Of a DNA stretch of 64,000 nt, positions 10,595 through 60,399 are shown one piece after another. The notes under the pieces are model-generated. The model searched no databases. It was not told where the DNA came from and saw nothing but the letters and a program-made list of their open reading frames with translations. The translations under genes and the position numbers were made by a program. Source of the DNA: Leguminivora glycinivorella. Taxonomy: Eukaryota; Arthropoda; Insecta; Lepidoptera; Tortricidae. Where the stretch lies: assembly GCF_023078275.1 (NCBI RefSeq), contig NC_062973.1:16258456-16322455 (forward strand), written 5' to 3'. The number at the start of each line of letters is the position of its first letter. Positions within the stretch are counted from its first letter, which is position 1.

Positions 10595-10810
10595 AAGCTA
10601 GGAACATACTACGCGGACGTCCGTCGTAAATCGACCGCAACCGCGACCGATCAGTGTGCACGGAACAAAACATCCAGCGAGCCAGATTTCGATCGGACGT
10701 CCATGCGCTCAAGGCCACGTCCACGTCCGTCGACCGATAGTTTGCACGGTTATGTGTATTTCCATTGTCCAGATTCCCGTCCGCGGTCGATTTACGACGG
10801 ACGTCCGCTT
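10595..10810. mobile_element. CpG-rich foldback MITE, copy B
   Basis: It has the same left terminus as copy A, one base after A ends, and shares A's right-half body. The right terminus is truncated at 'GACGTCCGC'. It is directly followed by copy C. Confidence 0.8.
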
Positions 10811-10811
10811 T

Positions 10812-11043
10812 AAGCTAGGAACATACTACGCGGACGTCCGTCGTAAAACGACCGCGACCGCGACCTATCAGTGTGCACGGAACAAAACATCCAGAGAGCC
10901 AGATTTCGATCGGACGTCCGTGCGCTCAAGGCCACGTCCGCGTCCGTCGACCGATAGTTTGCACGGTTATGTGTAATGTCATTGTCCAGATTCCCGTCCG
11001 CGGTCGATTCACGACGGACGTCCGCGTAGTATGTTCCTAGCTT
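10812..11043. mobile_element. CpG-rich foldback MITE, copy C
   Basis: A complete short copy with both termini intact ('AAGCTAGGAACATAC' and 'GTATGTTCCTAGCTT'). It ends 202 bp before the timeout start codon. Confidence 0.8.
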
Positions 11044-11245
11044 CATGCCTGTCTCATTTCGCGGGCTTTTAGACGTCAATCTGTTTCTGTCATAAATGTC
11101 ATACTTAATGCCATTTGTATTGAAATAAGAATGTGCAAAATAAATTCTTTTAAAGTGGTTTTAAAAGCTATTACTGTGTAGTTGATATGCGAATAATGAG
11201 AAATTAAGTTATTTATTAGTGACGGTTTAGTGGAATCTAAGGAAA
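11044..11245 (+). promoter_or_regulatory. timeout: timeout 5' flank / probable core promoter
   Basis: Only 202 bp separate the last copy of a CpG-rich foldback repeat cluster from the start codon, so the transcription start must lie here or inside the repeats unless there is a non-coding exon further upstream. I see no convincing TATA box and no CACGTG E-box. The exact start is not determinable by eye. Confidence 0.4.
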
Positions 11246-49959
<38,714 letters not shown>

Positions 49960-50190
49960 CCAATGACTAACCGACACGATACTAGACCCTTTAGCACAAC
50001 TTGGCTTGTCGCGCGCGAGCCGATACATCAAGCGCGACTTCAAGTATGGACTCGCGCGCGACAAGTCAAATTGAGGTAGAGGGGCAGTTGTATCGCCCTT
50101 TAGACGTAGCCGTGGCTCCGGCCCAGGACTGGGTGTAAAATAAATAAGTTTTAAAGTTTTATTTGCAAATAAATAACTAGAAACCATCTG
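49960..50190 (+). terminator. timeout: timeout 3' UTR and polyadenylation signals
   Basis: Two AATAAA hexamers lie 180 and 210 bp after the stop, at 50139-50144 and 50168-50173. Cleavage is probably shortly after. The UTR also contains an inverted repeat of the 'GACTCGCGCGCGACAAG' type near 50010-50070. Confidence 0.7.
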
Positions 50191-50199
50191 ATTCTTCCC

Positions 50200-50984
50200 A
50201 CATCTTAAACCTAAAGTTGTAAAGTCTGATAATGTATAAGTAAGTGGCTTATCCGTGTCGTGTCGTGTGTAATTATTATTTCATCATTCAATCCCACTAA
50301 AATATTAATAAGGTCGTAATAATAGTGCACTCTTCCAGATCCGGTATTTAAAAAAATATTAGAATTTTGTTGGCTGGCACTGTATTGTTAAAATTATTTT
50401 GTTTCCATTAAATATAATGTCTGTAAAACAAAGCAAGAACTTTTTAATTCCTCCTGCCCCTAATAAGTCTATTTTTTTAATTGACTGGATTCGCTGGCCC
50501 TTAGGGAATCTAATTTTAATCCAAAAAGTATTTTCTGCGGGTATTATAATTTAAGTTTGTTTTTGCTGAGGCAATCTTTACCGTGGCGAGCCTGAATGAA
50601 ATATCAAACAGAAATCCCGCCCGTTAAATATTTACATTTTTATACGAACAAATATTTGAGGTTCAATCTTTTTGCGCGCCAATTTGGGCGATATAGGTGA
50701 AATTAGTAAAAACAGTTAAATGTGTATAATTGACCGAGCAATCTTTTAAAATTGTCTAGCCAACGTAACAATCACTTGTTGTCCTATGACAACGAAACGT
50801 TTTGTGCCTCTATCAATTATCCATATTATTTCGACAGTGACCGTTGTCTTTTGTTCGACACGGAGGGTTTCGGATGGCAAATAATTGGCATGGTGGCTAC
50901 GCAAACAAATTAAATGAGTGTGTCTGATGTCTGTCCACCTTTTCTCCTATATATTTATATATTTAAGCGTATGACGTATATTTG
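50200..50984. other. intergenic, downstream of timeout, no feature recognised
   Basis: AT-rich. It contains CTTTTAAAATTGTCTAGCC and similar non-coding text with no ORF or foldback that I could define. Confidence 0.4.
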
Positions 50985-51838
50985 CAGACAATTAGTATTA
51001 TAAGTCGACATCCAGGTTACGCAACCAACCGATCACGTCAGGTGTCAATTTGGTATAGAGATCCACCGGGCTGCCTTGGAAACGTCTCTTAGGGCATCGT
51101 TCGATTATGTGCTGGGTAGTTTGATCCTCAAGGCCGCAGTCACATAACGGACTCTCGTTCCAACCCCATTTGTATCGCATGTGATTGCATCTGCCATGAC
51201 CCGTGCGAATTCTATTTAGGCGGCACCAGTATTTCCTCGGCAGCGAGAAGCCCTTCGGCTTCTGAGTAGGATTTTGGGTACTTTTGCAATGGCCAGTTGC
51301 CATCTCCGACCATTCTTCCTTCCATGCCTGCTCTAGCTGGAACCCGACAGCCCTCAGTTTTCTTCCTGCTTCGCTCGTAGGTCGGCGCGATTTGAGTCGC
51401 TGCGGTGGTGGGTTAGTAAACTCTTGGTGGGTAGGTAGATCGGGACGGGAGTATATTTTTTCTGTTTCCCTCAAAAGTGCGTGTTTTCTGCGTAAGTGAG
51501 GCGGCGCTATGTGGCTAAGCACTGGTAGCCAGTGAGTTGGCGTAGATTTTAAGGTGCCGGAGACACACCTCATGGCGTCATTCAGTCTTGTGTCTACTTT
51601 TTCTGTGTGCGCACTTTCACACCATACAGGCGCGCAGTATTCTGCTGCAGAATACACGAGACTGATTGCTGTAGTTCGGAGCACATCGGCAGATGCACCC
51701 CATGAAGTGCCACTAAGTTTATGCAGGATGTTATTGCGTGTGGCTAGCTTGAGAGACGTTTTGGTGATGTGCTCCTTGTATGTCAGGGATCTGTCCAAAG
51801 TAACACCGAGGTATTTTGGGTGGGAGTTATATTTGAGT
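50985..51838 (-). pseudogene. non-LTR retrotransposon RT C-terminus, 5'-truncated
   Basis: A minus-strand frame of about 280 codons, open from 'KYLGVTLDRSLTYKEHITKT' through 'SAAEYCAPVWCES', 'THWLPVLSHIAPPHLRRKHA', 'LNRIRTGHGRCNHMRYKWGW' and the Cys-rich 'PLCDCGLEDQTTQHIIERCP'. This matches the thumb and C-terminal tail of jockey-like elements. There is no stop inside. The RT catalytic part is missing through 5' truncation, so it is not functional. Confidence 0.85.
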
Positions 51839-51991
51839 TTTCTCCTATGGTGGCATTTCGACGGTTCTTATAAAATGTTGTCGGAGTTTGAAAATTCTTC
51901 ATACTTAATTGGGATTTGTAGAATTTGGCTAGAATCATTGCTCGTCAGCTCAGGCTATATTTACTGGATATCAGAAACTTATATTACATTC

Positions 51992-52132
51992 GTACAGTCA
52001 GCAACCAAGCTGTGAATACAGACAAACTGCTAAAAATATGTACACAAACCTTAATGTACAGGCAATAAAGTTCTGTATACATATTTTTGGCACTGGCTAC
52101 AAATGAATACATAGCTTTGTTGCTGATTGTAC
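51992..52132. mobile_element. foldback MITE
   Basis: Left 'GTACAGTCAGCAACCAAGCT' mirrors right 'AGCTTTGTTGCTGATTGTAC'. Inside, 'AAATATGTACA' and 'TGTATACATATTT' also pair. Confidence 0.75.
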
Positions 52133-52139
52133 AGCATCC

Positions 52140-53263
52140 TGTACCGTCATTCTGTATTCTGTTCCCTGATTATCAATATCATACACCTACGCACTGACTT
52201 AATTAAAACTGCCACAAACAGAAGTAACGGATAAACCATGCATAAATAAACTATTATTAACAAATCCAAAGCATTAACTAATAAATATTTAGAGATAGCA
52301 GTTACCGCTCAATGGTCCATTGACGCGTATTTCATTCACTAATTCCTGTTTATTCAGGCATATTTGTAGCCGACCGAATGCGGCGTATTCGAATCTGTAT
52401 GCAAATTAATTTACCTCGGACCAGCATATGTAAAGCTTGTAAACGCAGCACAATCACACTTGAAACGTGTCAAAAGGGACAATGGTGTTTATGCGGTGGC
52501 CTCTTGGCGGCCTTTGTTCCTATTGGTTTGTGGGTACAGCTGTATAATGGGTTATCGCTTGTGTAATTGCTCCGTTTTGGACAAAAAACCCGAAACGGCT
52601 TAAGAGGATACGGGACAACAGATTATTGTACAAGCATAGGCAGTCTTTGCGTCCCCATTTTCCTCTTGGATATTTAAAAAATACTATTTAGTATTTCGTA
52701 ACAGACATTTGTGCCGATACAAATATCAAAAAACATTATTAAACGCAGGAATGGAATATCATTGAAGCTAGCGATATGTCGATTCAGTCCGCGCACTTGT
52801 TGGTATTTTCTTCCCATTGCGAGACCGTGCGCCCGGTTGCCTAGCCAACGTCAATCGCTTGCGCTTCGTAAAAGTATCGCAGCTATCTCCTTATCGGTCT
52901 TCTGTAGTGGAGCGATAGAGCCAGACTGCGTTTGCATCGCCACGTAGCGTCATCGATTGTCAGTTCGGCCAGGGCGGCCTGCGCCCGATATTGCAAATAC
53001 TCTGCAATTGCAGTATAACCAAGCGTTACTGCAAATTGGAAATATATGAAGGTATCTGTAAATGGAGCTTTTGGAGGATGTACTGGATTGTCGGATTTTT
53101 GGACTGACTTTATTGTAGTTTTGTGGAACACGACAATGTTAAGTTTAGCTGGGTCCGTTGTATTATTTCAGCTATTACTTTGTGTGAATGATGTCTTCGG
53201 TTAACGCGATAGTCATCCATGATCATTGATCATGCATGAAATAAAACTATCGAAACGGAGTAT
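52140..53263. other. intergenic, no gene identified
   Basis: Short ORFs only (62-82 codons) and none recognisable. A GC-richer segment at 52775-53000 may be an old repeat. Confidence 0.35.
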
Positions 53264-53271
53264 TTCGCGTA

Positions 53272-53598
53272 TAGGGTTGTAAATAGAAAAAAAACCATGT
53301 TTTTTTTTTCAGAATTATGAAAAAAAACATAAAAAAAGCCAAGCACCGTGGTTTTTTTTCGAAATATGTTTTTTTTTTCAGATGAACAAATGATACCACA
53401 ATAACGGTTTTTCGTGATTTGTAACGTTTCAATAACAATAACGTACACTTAACACACTACACACACACACTGTACACTTAACTGTTTCGCAAATTTTGAG
53501 ATTTCGTCCTTTGGAAAAAAAAACATACCCCAGAAAAAAAACTTTTTTTTTCATGTTTTTTTTTCAAGCCAGAAAAAAACCATTTTTTTGCAACCCTA
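53272..53598. mobile_element. hAT-like MITE, 'TAGGGTTG' termini, 8-bp TSD (7/8)
   Basis: It starts TAGGGTTGTAAA and ends GCAACCCTA. It is flanked by TTCGCGTA (53264-53271) and ATCGCGTA (53599-53606). An 8-bp duplication and TAGGG ends are hAT hallmarks. The interior is A/T homopolymer-rich. Confidence 0.75.
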
Positions 53599-53980
53599 AT
53601 CGCGTATTATGAATTTTTAATACATCCCGACTGATACCCGTTGACCATGAACGCTGTAAAAGGTTCGACACGTCGATATGTATTATAAATGAATTATACA
53701 TAATGCTTTACATATATGCGTTTCCATAGTTTTATTACAACTTCATAATATAGAAAAATTTACCATCTGCACGTGACTGAGTGTGTTTTTTTCTACAAAA
53801 TATATCAAAACGTATTTAAACAGTGTGTTGCCAAGTATAAGGGTACTAACCGCTTTACCTTTAAAGTCCCTTTGACAGTCAACTACACGTGGCTGTGGTT
53901 TTGAACTACTTTCGGTATGTCCCCTATTACACATGTCCCCGACTTGTTAATTTAACAAATCCGTTTGCCAACCTCTTAAT

Positions 53981-55045
53981 TAGGGTTTCTGCTCGAGAGT
54001 CTCGAACTCGAGACTTCTCGAGACTTTCGGCTTCATTCGAGACGAGAAAAAAATGACAGGTACTCGAGACGTCTCGAGGCCCGAATGTAAAGTACGACCT
54101 GAAGTGAAATGCAACTTTTTACCTTCTGCCCGGTCTCATCGCGAGGCGGTGGGGACGGTGTCGAACGGCGGTCATAAATTATAACGAAATAAAGCGATCT
54201 AACCTCTCATTCCAACGTAAGCTGGCAGCGACTTTGGCTAGTTTTGACAGCCTCATGTTATTTAAAAGCAATTCGTCATTACAAAAAAGTCAGCGCGTTT
54301 ATGTATCTTGGGTCATTGATAACCTGCGAAGAGTGCTATGGCTAACTTCGACAACGACACAGATGTGGTGCTGGCGAAGACTGCTACGAGTATAACTTGA
54401 AAAGCTAGAAGAACTAACAAACATCACTATTTTGCAAGAACTGAATATCACCACACGGCTCTCTAAAATATGCCAAGAGCGACCCTCAGATTTTTCGGAC
54501 ACATTATGAGAGCACCAATGCATAATATGGCGAATTAATGGTAAACATTCTTGGGGTGGGGCTCGTAAGAGATGGTCTGACTGTGTGAAGAAATCGTGTG
54601 GCGACAGCGTATACTGTGCAGTCCACATGGCTTATGACCGCGTTCAATGGAGACACGCTACTTGTGGTCGCGAACCTCGGCAATGAGGAAACGAGGAAGA
54701 AGAAGAAGTTATTTTAAACGTTTAATTTCAATGACATTATGATTTAATACATGACATTTTAATTTACTTAACCCGTGCACAGGCGGGGAAGTTAAAGGAT
54801 TAGGTATTATTTTCAAGACTATAATTGTAGTTTTCTTGTAAAAATTTGATTTATGTTTATTTCAAATAAGATTTTTATTGCTCTTACGCATTTTTTATGA
54901 TAGTGTGGTGCAATAAAAACTACTAATCATATTGTTGTTTATTGTTTTATCAAAATTTTACCATTTATAAAAAAGACTCGAGACTTTGGGCTCGAGATTT
55001 CTCGAAACTCGAGACTTCTAATAGGTCGAGAAATCAGAAACCCTA
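53981..55045. mobile_element. hAT-like element, 'TAGGGTTTCTG' termini, 8-bp TSD CTCTTAAT
   Basis: Exact 8-bp duplications lie at 53973-53980 and 55046-55053. The termini TAGGGTTTCTG and CAGAAACCCTA are perfect. Subterminal 'ACTCGAGACTTCTCGAGAC' motifs are inverted between the ends. No hAT transposase was seen; the interior holds a LINE remnant. Confidence 0.9.
54240..54715 (+). pseudogene. LINE RT C-terminal remnant nested in the hAT-like element
   Basis: Scattered frames give 'FGHIMRAP', 'GKHSWGGARKRWSDCVKKS' and 'AYDRVQWRHATCGREPRQ'. These are typical C-terminal pieces of RTE-like RT. It has several stops and frameshifts, and a tail of (GAA)n at 54690-54706. Confidence 0.6.
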
Positions 55046-55053
55046 CTCTTAAT

Positions 55054-56290
55054 CCTGCCGGATTAATGTAGTTTCCTTAACCCCGGCAATGCGCAGCCCA
55101 TTACTAATTAAATAAATTCCCCTCGACCTCGTACCGTAAGAGATTAGCCCTATTATACCTATCATACAACTTGCCGAGATTCATTTCGCTCGGCCCACAC
55201 TAAATCTTTTCACTCGCCATCAGATTACCACCCTCCCGGAAATGTATCGGTGTTTTTCTAACATTATCTAGCTCCATAAACAGGCCCGGCCTAAAATAAC
55301 ATTCAAATTATTTCTACTTTGCATTTAATCTGCGGACCCCGCATAATTTGCTATACGTTACCTAATTATTACTGTACACAGAGCAAAATTTGTGTAAATA
55401 GACTGGTCCCAAAGTAAATTCAAGTGTAGAAGGTATTTTTACCAATTCAAATACAGTTGGGGAACAAAATTCGGACGAAATCAGAGCTCTCGTCGTTTTT
55501 AAAATACTAATTCCAGATCTCAGTCATTCGGAATATCCAACATAATTATCTAATTATATGAGAACCTACACACATACACAGGCACACAAACAACTTGGTT
55601 TCCATTCACTTATTACCTAAATTAAATTGCCTCGAGCAAGCAAATTAATTTAATTAATTTTCCCAGAAAGGAACGATGCTTACATACCTGACAGATAAAT
55701 GGAAAAATTAAACTTTAGTAGCTGAGTCAGTTGGAAATTCAGAATGCCTGCGGAGATTTAAAGTATCATAAATTCTCTCTGCCTCACTTATGCTAGCCAA
55801 TCCCGAATGATGTACGAGTTGCACTTTAAAACTAGTTCGATTTCGATAGGTTGCCTACAACAGTATTAAGGCGAGCTATCGGCGGTATTGAAAAACCACT
55901 CGAAATAGAGAGCCGTGTACCAATCTGAATATATTTACACTCCAAAAAAAACACAAACGATCGCGTAATCCCCCGGGCCGCGGCTTTCTTATTCAAATGT
56001 TCAGTCAGCTTTTTTAATGTTTCAACACAGCACATCATCAATCTTTGCGGCGCTCGATCGTGCCCATTACGACCGCCCCTTACAATTATCCAGTCGAATA
56101 AAAACGTTTTAAGTGTTAAATTAACGATATCTCTGCTGAGCTTGTCTGACTAAGTGATTAATTCCTACCCTCCTGGATAGTGAGATCTTAAGCACGACCC
56201 TTACTTAATATTCTATCTATTATTACAGATTTTTGTTAATGCTAGCAAATTTATTGCTAGGCGAGCTAAAGCTAGGCGGTGAATAATTCG
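55054..56290. other. intergenic, no gene identified
   Basis: AT-rich with only short unrecognisable ORFs (for example 55832-56041 on minus). No clear foldbacks. Confidence 0.35.
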
Positions 56291-56299
56291 GTATAAACG

Positions 56300-56695
56300 G
56301 TCCGACATAGATTATTTCATTGTTATTCAGATTCTCAAATTTCGTTCCGATTAATTAAGTTTTGAAGGAGGAAAGAGTCGAGAGCGGAATCTCGATTTTA
56401 AAAATATTTTTGAAATTAAATGTTTTTATTCCTATGTTGTTACCAAGATTTATTTGAGAATTGATTTTTTTGCACTTAGCTTTTATTTCGTCATTTTATA
56501 TTTAAAACATTAGGGACACAAAATTATCTTACAATAAAACTAAACTATTAAATCTAAAATTAAACTTAAAATTAAATAAAAATTAAATTTTTTGAAATAT
56601 CTTTTGACTGAGTTGTTCTTAATGGACAATTTTTTTTCGATAAATCTAGTTAATAACACTTGTCATATTAAACTAAAATAGAATAAATATTCTAT
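56300..56695 (+). repeat. 'TTTCGTTCCGATTAATTAAG' repeat, copy 1
   Basis: It contains 'ATTATTTCATTGTTATTCAG', 'GTCGAGAGCGGAATCTCGAT' and 'GAGTTGTTCTTAATGGACAA'. The same sequence order recurs at 60196-60395 without the ~160-bp AT insert seen here. Confidence 0.7.
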
Positions 56696-56974
56696 TAAAA
56701 AAGACTCTTACTATAATATTTCTTTCCTATTTTTTATTTTCATACAAAAATACATTACAATCTTTATTATGCCTTTGTTGATAAAATAAAATATTACACG
56801 TCAGGTCAGGTACATAGGTCATAGTGTGGCATAGTATTAGTATTAGTTAATGTGCTGACTTCCTTACATTTACTGAGCTATGTTATTGTTGTGTGAATGT
56901 TTTTCTTCAACAACTAAATAGTTATATATATGAATATGTATGTAGGTATGTGGGTAGCTTTTGCACATTGTAAT

Positions 56975-57800
56975 TTTTCCTCAGTCACCCGCTGAGCTCA
57001 GAGACCACGAACGCTGTAGTGTAGGCTTGTGCCGTTTCGTTCGTTGATCGGAGCGCTCCGATCTCGTTCAATCGCTCTCACGAACTAGTTCGCTCTTTTA
57101 GGTCTTTTGCTCATTTAGTTCAGCCAGACCAGCGACCACTACGGTCGGAAAGATCAGAACGAATGGTAACGAATAGTGTCAAAATGATACGAATAGTAAA
57201 CAGATAATGACATTCCGGGCCGAAATGTTGTAAGTAACCGAAACCTAATATGAAAACTTGACGTTTTTGTGTTGCTCTGCTAAGTAGCTCTCGATCCCGG
57301 TCGGCGCAGTCGCACTCGTTCTCGTTCCGAACCGCTCGCGCTCGCCGATCCTATACTGAACTAAATGAGCAAAGACCGATTCACAGAGCACGGAAAGATT
57401 CAGTTCATTTCGGTCATTGATGGGATTTTATTCCTAACAGTTCATAGTTCTTGAACGACACAAGCCTACTTAATATGAAAAATTGACGTTTTTGTGTTGC
57501 TCTGCTAAGTAACTCGCTCTCGGTCGGTGCAGTCAGACACTCGTTCTCGATCCAAACCGCTCGCGCTCGCCGATGCCCGATCCTATACTGAACTAAATGA
57601 GCAAAGACCGATTCACAGAGCACGGAAAGATTCAGTTCATTTCGGTCATTGATGTGATTTTATTCCTAACAGTTCATAGTTCGTGAACGACACAAGCCTA
57701 CTGTAGTGTTCGAAACGTCGGGATAAATTGTAAATTCATTATACACGATTTAATCCGTTTTCATAGTTTTTATTTCATGAGTAACTATCGCGGTAACTGA
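56975..57800. repeat. Penelope-like fragment split by a hAT-like insertion
   Basis: 'GAGACCACGAACGCTGTAGTG' type sequence before the insertion rejoins as 'TGTTCGAAACGTCGGGATAA' after it, followed by 'ATTATACACGATTTAATCCG'. This order is typical of foldback Penelope ends, which gives an independent check of the hAT boundaries. Confidence 0.55.
57022..57700. mobile_element. hAT-like element, 'TAGGCTTGTG' termini, 8-bp TSD CTGTAGTG
   Basis: Exact duplications at 57014-57021 and 57701-57708. The ends TAGGCTTGTG and CACAAGCCTA are inverted. The inside has a direct duplication of ~224 bp ('GACGTTTTTGTGTTGCTCTG' at 57261 and 57485), each copy ending in 'CACAAGCCTAC'. Confidence 0.85.
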
Positions 57801-57985
57801 AGACAATATTAACTAAATGGTTACAAATAATAATTATCATCAATATAATCTGATCCAGGCAGGCAATTATGGCCGCGCGATAAATGATAAAACATCTGGC
57901 CGTCCCTATAATCGCACTTACTAATAGTGCGACAGGGACGGCTGACGGATCGTCTATCGCGCGACCATGCTTCCCGTGCTGTACT

Positions 57986-58197
57986 AACTTTAGCCCGCGG
58001 CTTCGCTTGCGTTAGAAAGAGACAAAAGTAGCATATGTCACTCTCCATCCCTTCAACTATCTCCACTTAAAAAACATGTCAATCCGTCGCTCCGTTTGGC
58101 CGTGAAAGACGGACAAACAAACAAACACAAATTATCTTTGGTGAAACAACGAATTCTTCCACTTCAGATTATAGAGTAACCAGCTTTTCCCATTTAT
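57986..58197 (+). repeat. 'CCGCGGCTTCGC' interspersed repeat
   Basis: From 'AGCCCGCGGCTTCGCTTGCG' to 'CCAGCTTTTCCCATTTATAAT'. A ~40-bp segment ('ATTATCTTTGGTGAAACAAC' onwards) interrupts the usual end. Confidence 0.65.
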
Positions 58198-58204
58198 AAT
58201 AAAC

Positions 58205-58385
58205 TAGCTTTTGACCGCGGCTTCGCTCGCGTAAGAAAGAGTCAAAAAGTAGCCTATGTCACTCTCCATCCCTGCAACTAAATCCCCTTAAATAATCACG
58301 TCAATTCGTCGCTCCGGTTTTGCCGTGAAAGACGGACAAACAAACAGACACACACCCTTTCCCATTTGTAATATTAGTATGGATT
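58205..58385 (+). repeat. 'CCGCGGCTTCGC' interspersed repeat, second copy
   Basis: From 'TAGCTTTTGACCGCGGCTTC' to 'GTAATATTAGTATGGAT'. The full standard order is present. Confidence 0.7.
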
Positions 58386-58429
58386 TGACATTATTATTTA
58401 TATTTAAATAATTATACATATATGTATAG

Positions 58430-58560
58430 CCCAATTTCGTCGATAACAGCGTGTTATGTAATGGCGTCGTTGGGGAACAATCGTCTGTCACGCCGTGAAG
58501 GTGCGTTCGATTCCCAGGATTATATAAACTTTTTGTATTTTTTTGGATATAAATTTCGTT
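58430..58560 (+). mobile_element. tRNA-like SINE fragment
   Basis: 'GTCACGCCGTGAAGGTGCGT' and 'GTTCGATTCCCAGGA' look like a B-box region, with a T-rich tail 'TTTTTGTATTTTTTT' similar to 31128-31220. Confidence 0.4.
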
Positions 58561-58999
58561 TTTTTTATTGACTGAGCAAGAATGGAGAGCCGAAGGTATC
58601 AATTTTGTCTTAGAGAACATATTGATTTTTTTATTGTCATTTTGATTTTCTATTTATTAAGTTGAGATATAAAACACAACTTTTAATACCCTCGCTAAAT
58701 ATAATATTTTATCGAAATCACTCCTTAGATAAAAAAAGTCCACTTGAGTTTTTAAAGCATTACGTTACTCAGTTAACTATTGCATTTTCATTTACTAATT
58801 TAAGATTTCAAAAGCGATTTGAATCCATCCATCCAATCCATCAAAAATAAACAATTAGAAAAAAAATCATTCGGATCGTAGTTTAGAAACTAAAATTTAT
58901 CTATACTTTTTGGATTTTTTTTAAAATATCAGATTAGGATAATTATGTTAGAAATTCTGAGTTCGACGAACAAAAAATAGTGTCACATAGTGTTGTGTT

Positions 59000-59285
59000 C
59001 CTGCCGGTGAGTAAGGCTGCCAGAGCTCAACGAGGGTGCGGGGTGCTGACGACGGGAGGACTTACGGAACTAATTTGTTCCGTCTATTGTCCTTTGAGTC
59101 GTCGGCAACCCAAACCCTCCTTTGAACTTGTACACTCCTTTTTGCTGTGCATACGCAGCAAAGGGGAGTGTACAAGTTTCTAATGGGGCGGCAACGCGCA
59201 AGCGACACTCTTCGAGTTGCAGGCGTCCATAGGTTACGGTGACCGCTTTCCATCAGGCGGACCGTATGCTTGTTTGCCACCGACG
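59000..59285 (+). repeat. 'TTGTTTGCCACCGACGTAGTA' repeat
   Basis: It contains 'GGGTGCGGGGTGCTGACGAC', 'GGCAACGCGCAAGCGACACT' and 'GCTTTCCATCAGGCGGACCG'. It is a widespread lepidopteran retroelement 3' region. An internal hairpin 'GAACTTGTACACTCC' / 'GGAGTGTACAAGTTTC' lies at 59125-59180. Confidence 0.6.
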
Positions 59286-59309
59286 TAGTATTTAAAAAAA
59301 AAGAGAAAA

Positions 59310-59395
59310 AGTCCTGGATTCGAACCCAGTACTTCCATGCAAATCATGCGATGGCACGTATTTACCGCAAGGCTATTTAAACAAGCTGTCGCCGC
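59310..59395 (-). mobile_element. tRNA-like SINE fragment, reverse
   Basis: 'CTGGATTCGAACCCAG' is a perfect B-box stem-loop on the minus strand, but no matching acceptor stem was found. Confidence 0.4.
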
Positions 59396-60195
59396 GTGAA
59401 ATTATCGACTAGAAGGAATACAAAAACACTGTTTGTATGTGTGAGTGGTACTTAAAAATAGTGTAAATAGTAAATTTATTTACATTAAGGGGATTAACGT
59501 TACAATGAGAAGTTGAATGTTTGTTGTAATACGTTAATTTTAATATTAAATGTTCGCAAAGCATAATTGAAAGTATATAAATGCCTGTACGACTCCACAA
59601 AAAAAATAAGACTGGTAATTTGCAGATTAACGCCATCTAACGCAGCCTGAGCTTCGGGTAACCTAGGCGAGCCACCTTAAAAGATTTATTTTTGTTTATT
59701 TTGAGTTTGATTTACCTAATAAAGTATATATTTAAAAATATTTCGATGGGAGTTGCAGCATCTACGGAAATTTTCGAGGAGGCGTTCAGCTGTAATAAAA
59801 TTGAAAAACATGAAACTTTTGCTGTTCCTTTTTGCTTTTTAAGGAGAGTACTTGATGCGATTTCATAAAAATAACGGTTTTAGATAATTTATGACATAAG
59901 TACTTACCTATTACATTATACTTGGATATTTAAGACGCAACAGGAGGGGTCAATTCTCCATACAAACGCTCTCGACTATTTCCTCCCTGGTTTTTGAAGA
60001 CAGATCAATGATTTTTTTCAACTGCAACACAGATTGTTATTATTTTTAAGTGTCGGACCGTTTTGATTTTTTTTATATTCTTATTTTTGAAGACGCCTAG
60101 AACCTATCAAAAATTTCCAAAAACGGCCTTATTGATTATGGTGCAAAAAAAGCTGTGGTATTCAAAATTGGTAACAATTAGCCAAAAAAAACTAA

Positions 60196-60395
60196 ACGGT
60201 CTGACACAGATTATTTCATTATTATTCAGATTTTCAAATTTCGTTACGATTGATTAAGTTTTGGAGGAGGAAGCAGTCGAGAGCGGAACCTCGATTTTAA
60301 AGATTTTTTCGCAATATCTTTTAACTGAGTTGTTCTTAATGGACATTTTTTTTTCGATAAATCTGGTTAATAACACTAGTATATTTAACTAAAAT
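60196..60395 (+). repeat. 'TTTCGTTCCGATTAATTAAG' repeat, copy 2
   Basis: A compact copy of 56300-56695, from 'AAACGGTCTGACACAGATTA' to 'AATAACACTAGTATATTTAAC'. Confidence 0.7.
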
Positions 60396-60399
60396 TCCC

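Noticed and set aside
10228..11079. Arg-rich ORFs of 70-120 codons on both strands
   Set aside because: They fall in CpG-rich palindromic MITEs and are mirrored on both strands; no protein family is visible.
59310..59395. Possible tRNA gene on minus
   Set aside because: The T-arm is perfect but no acceptor or anticodon stem could be paired.
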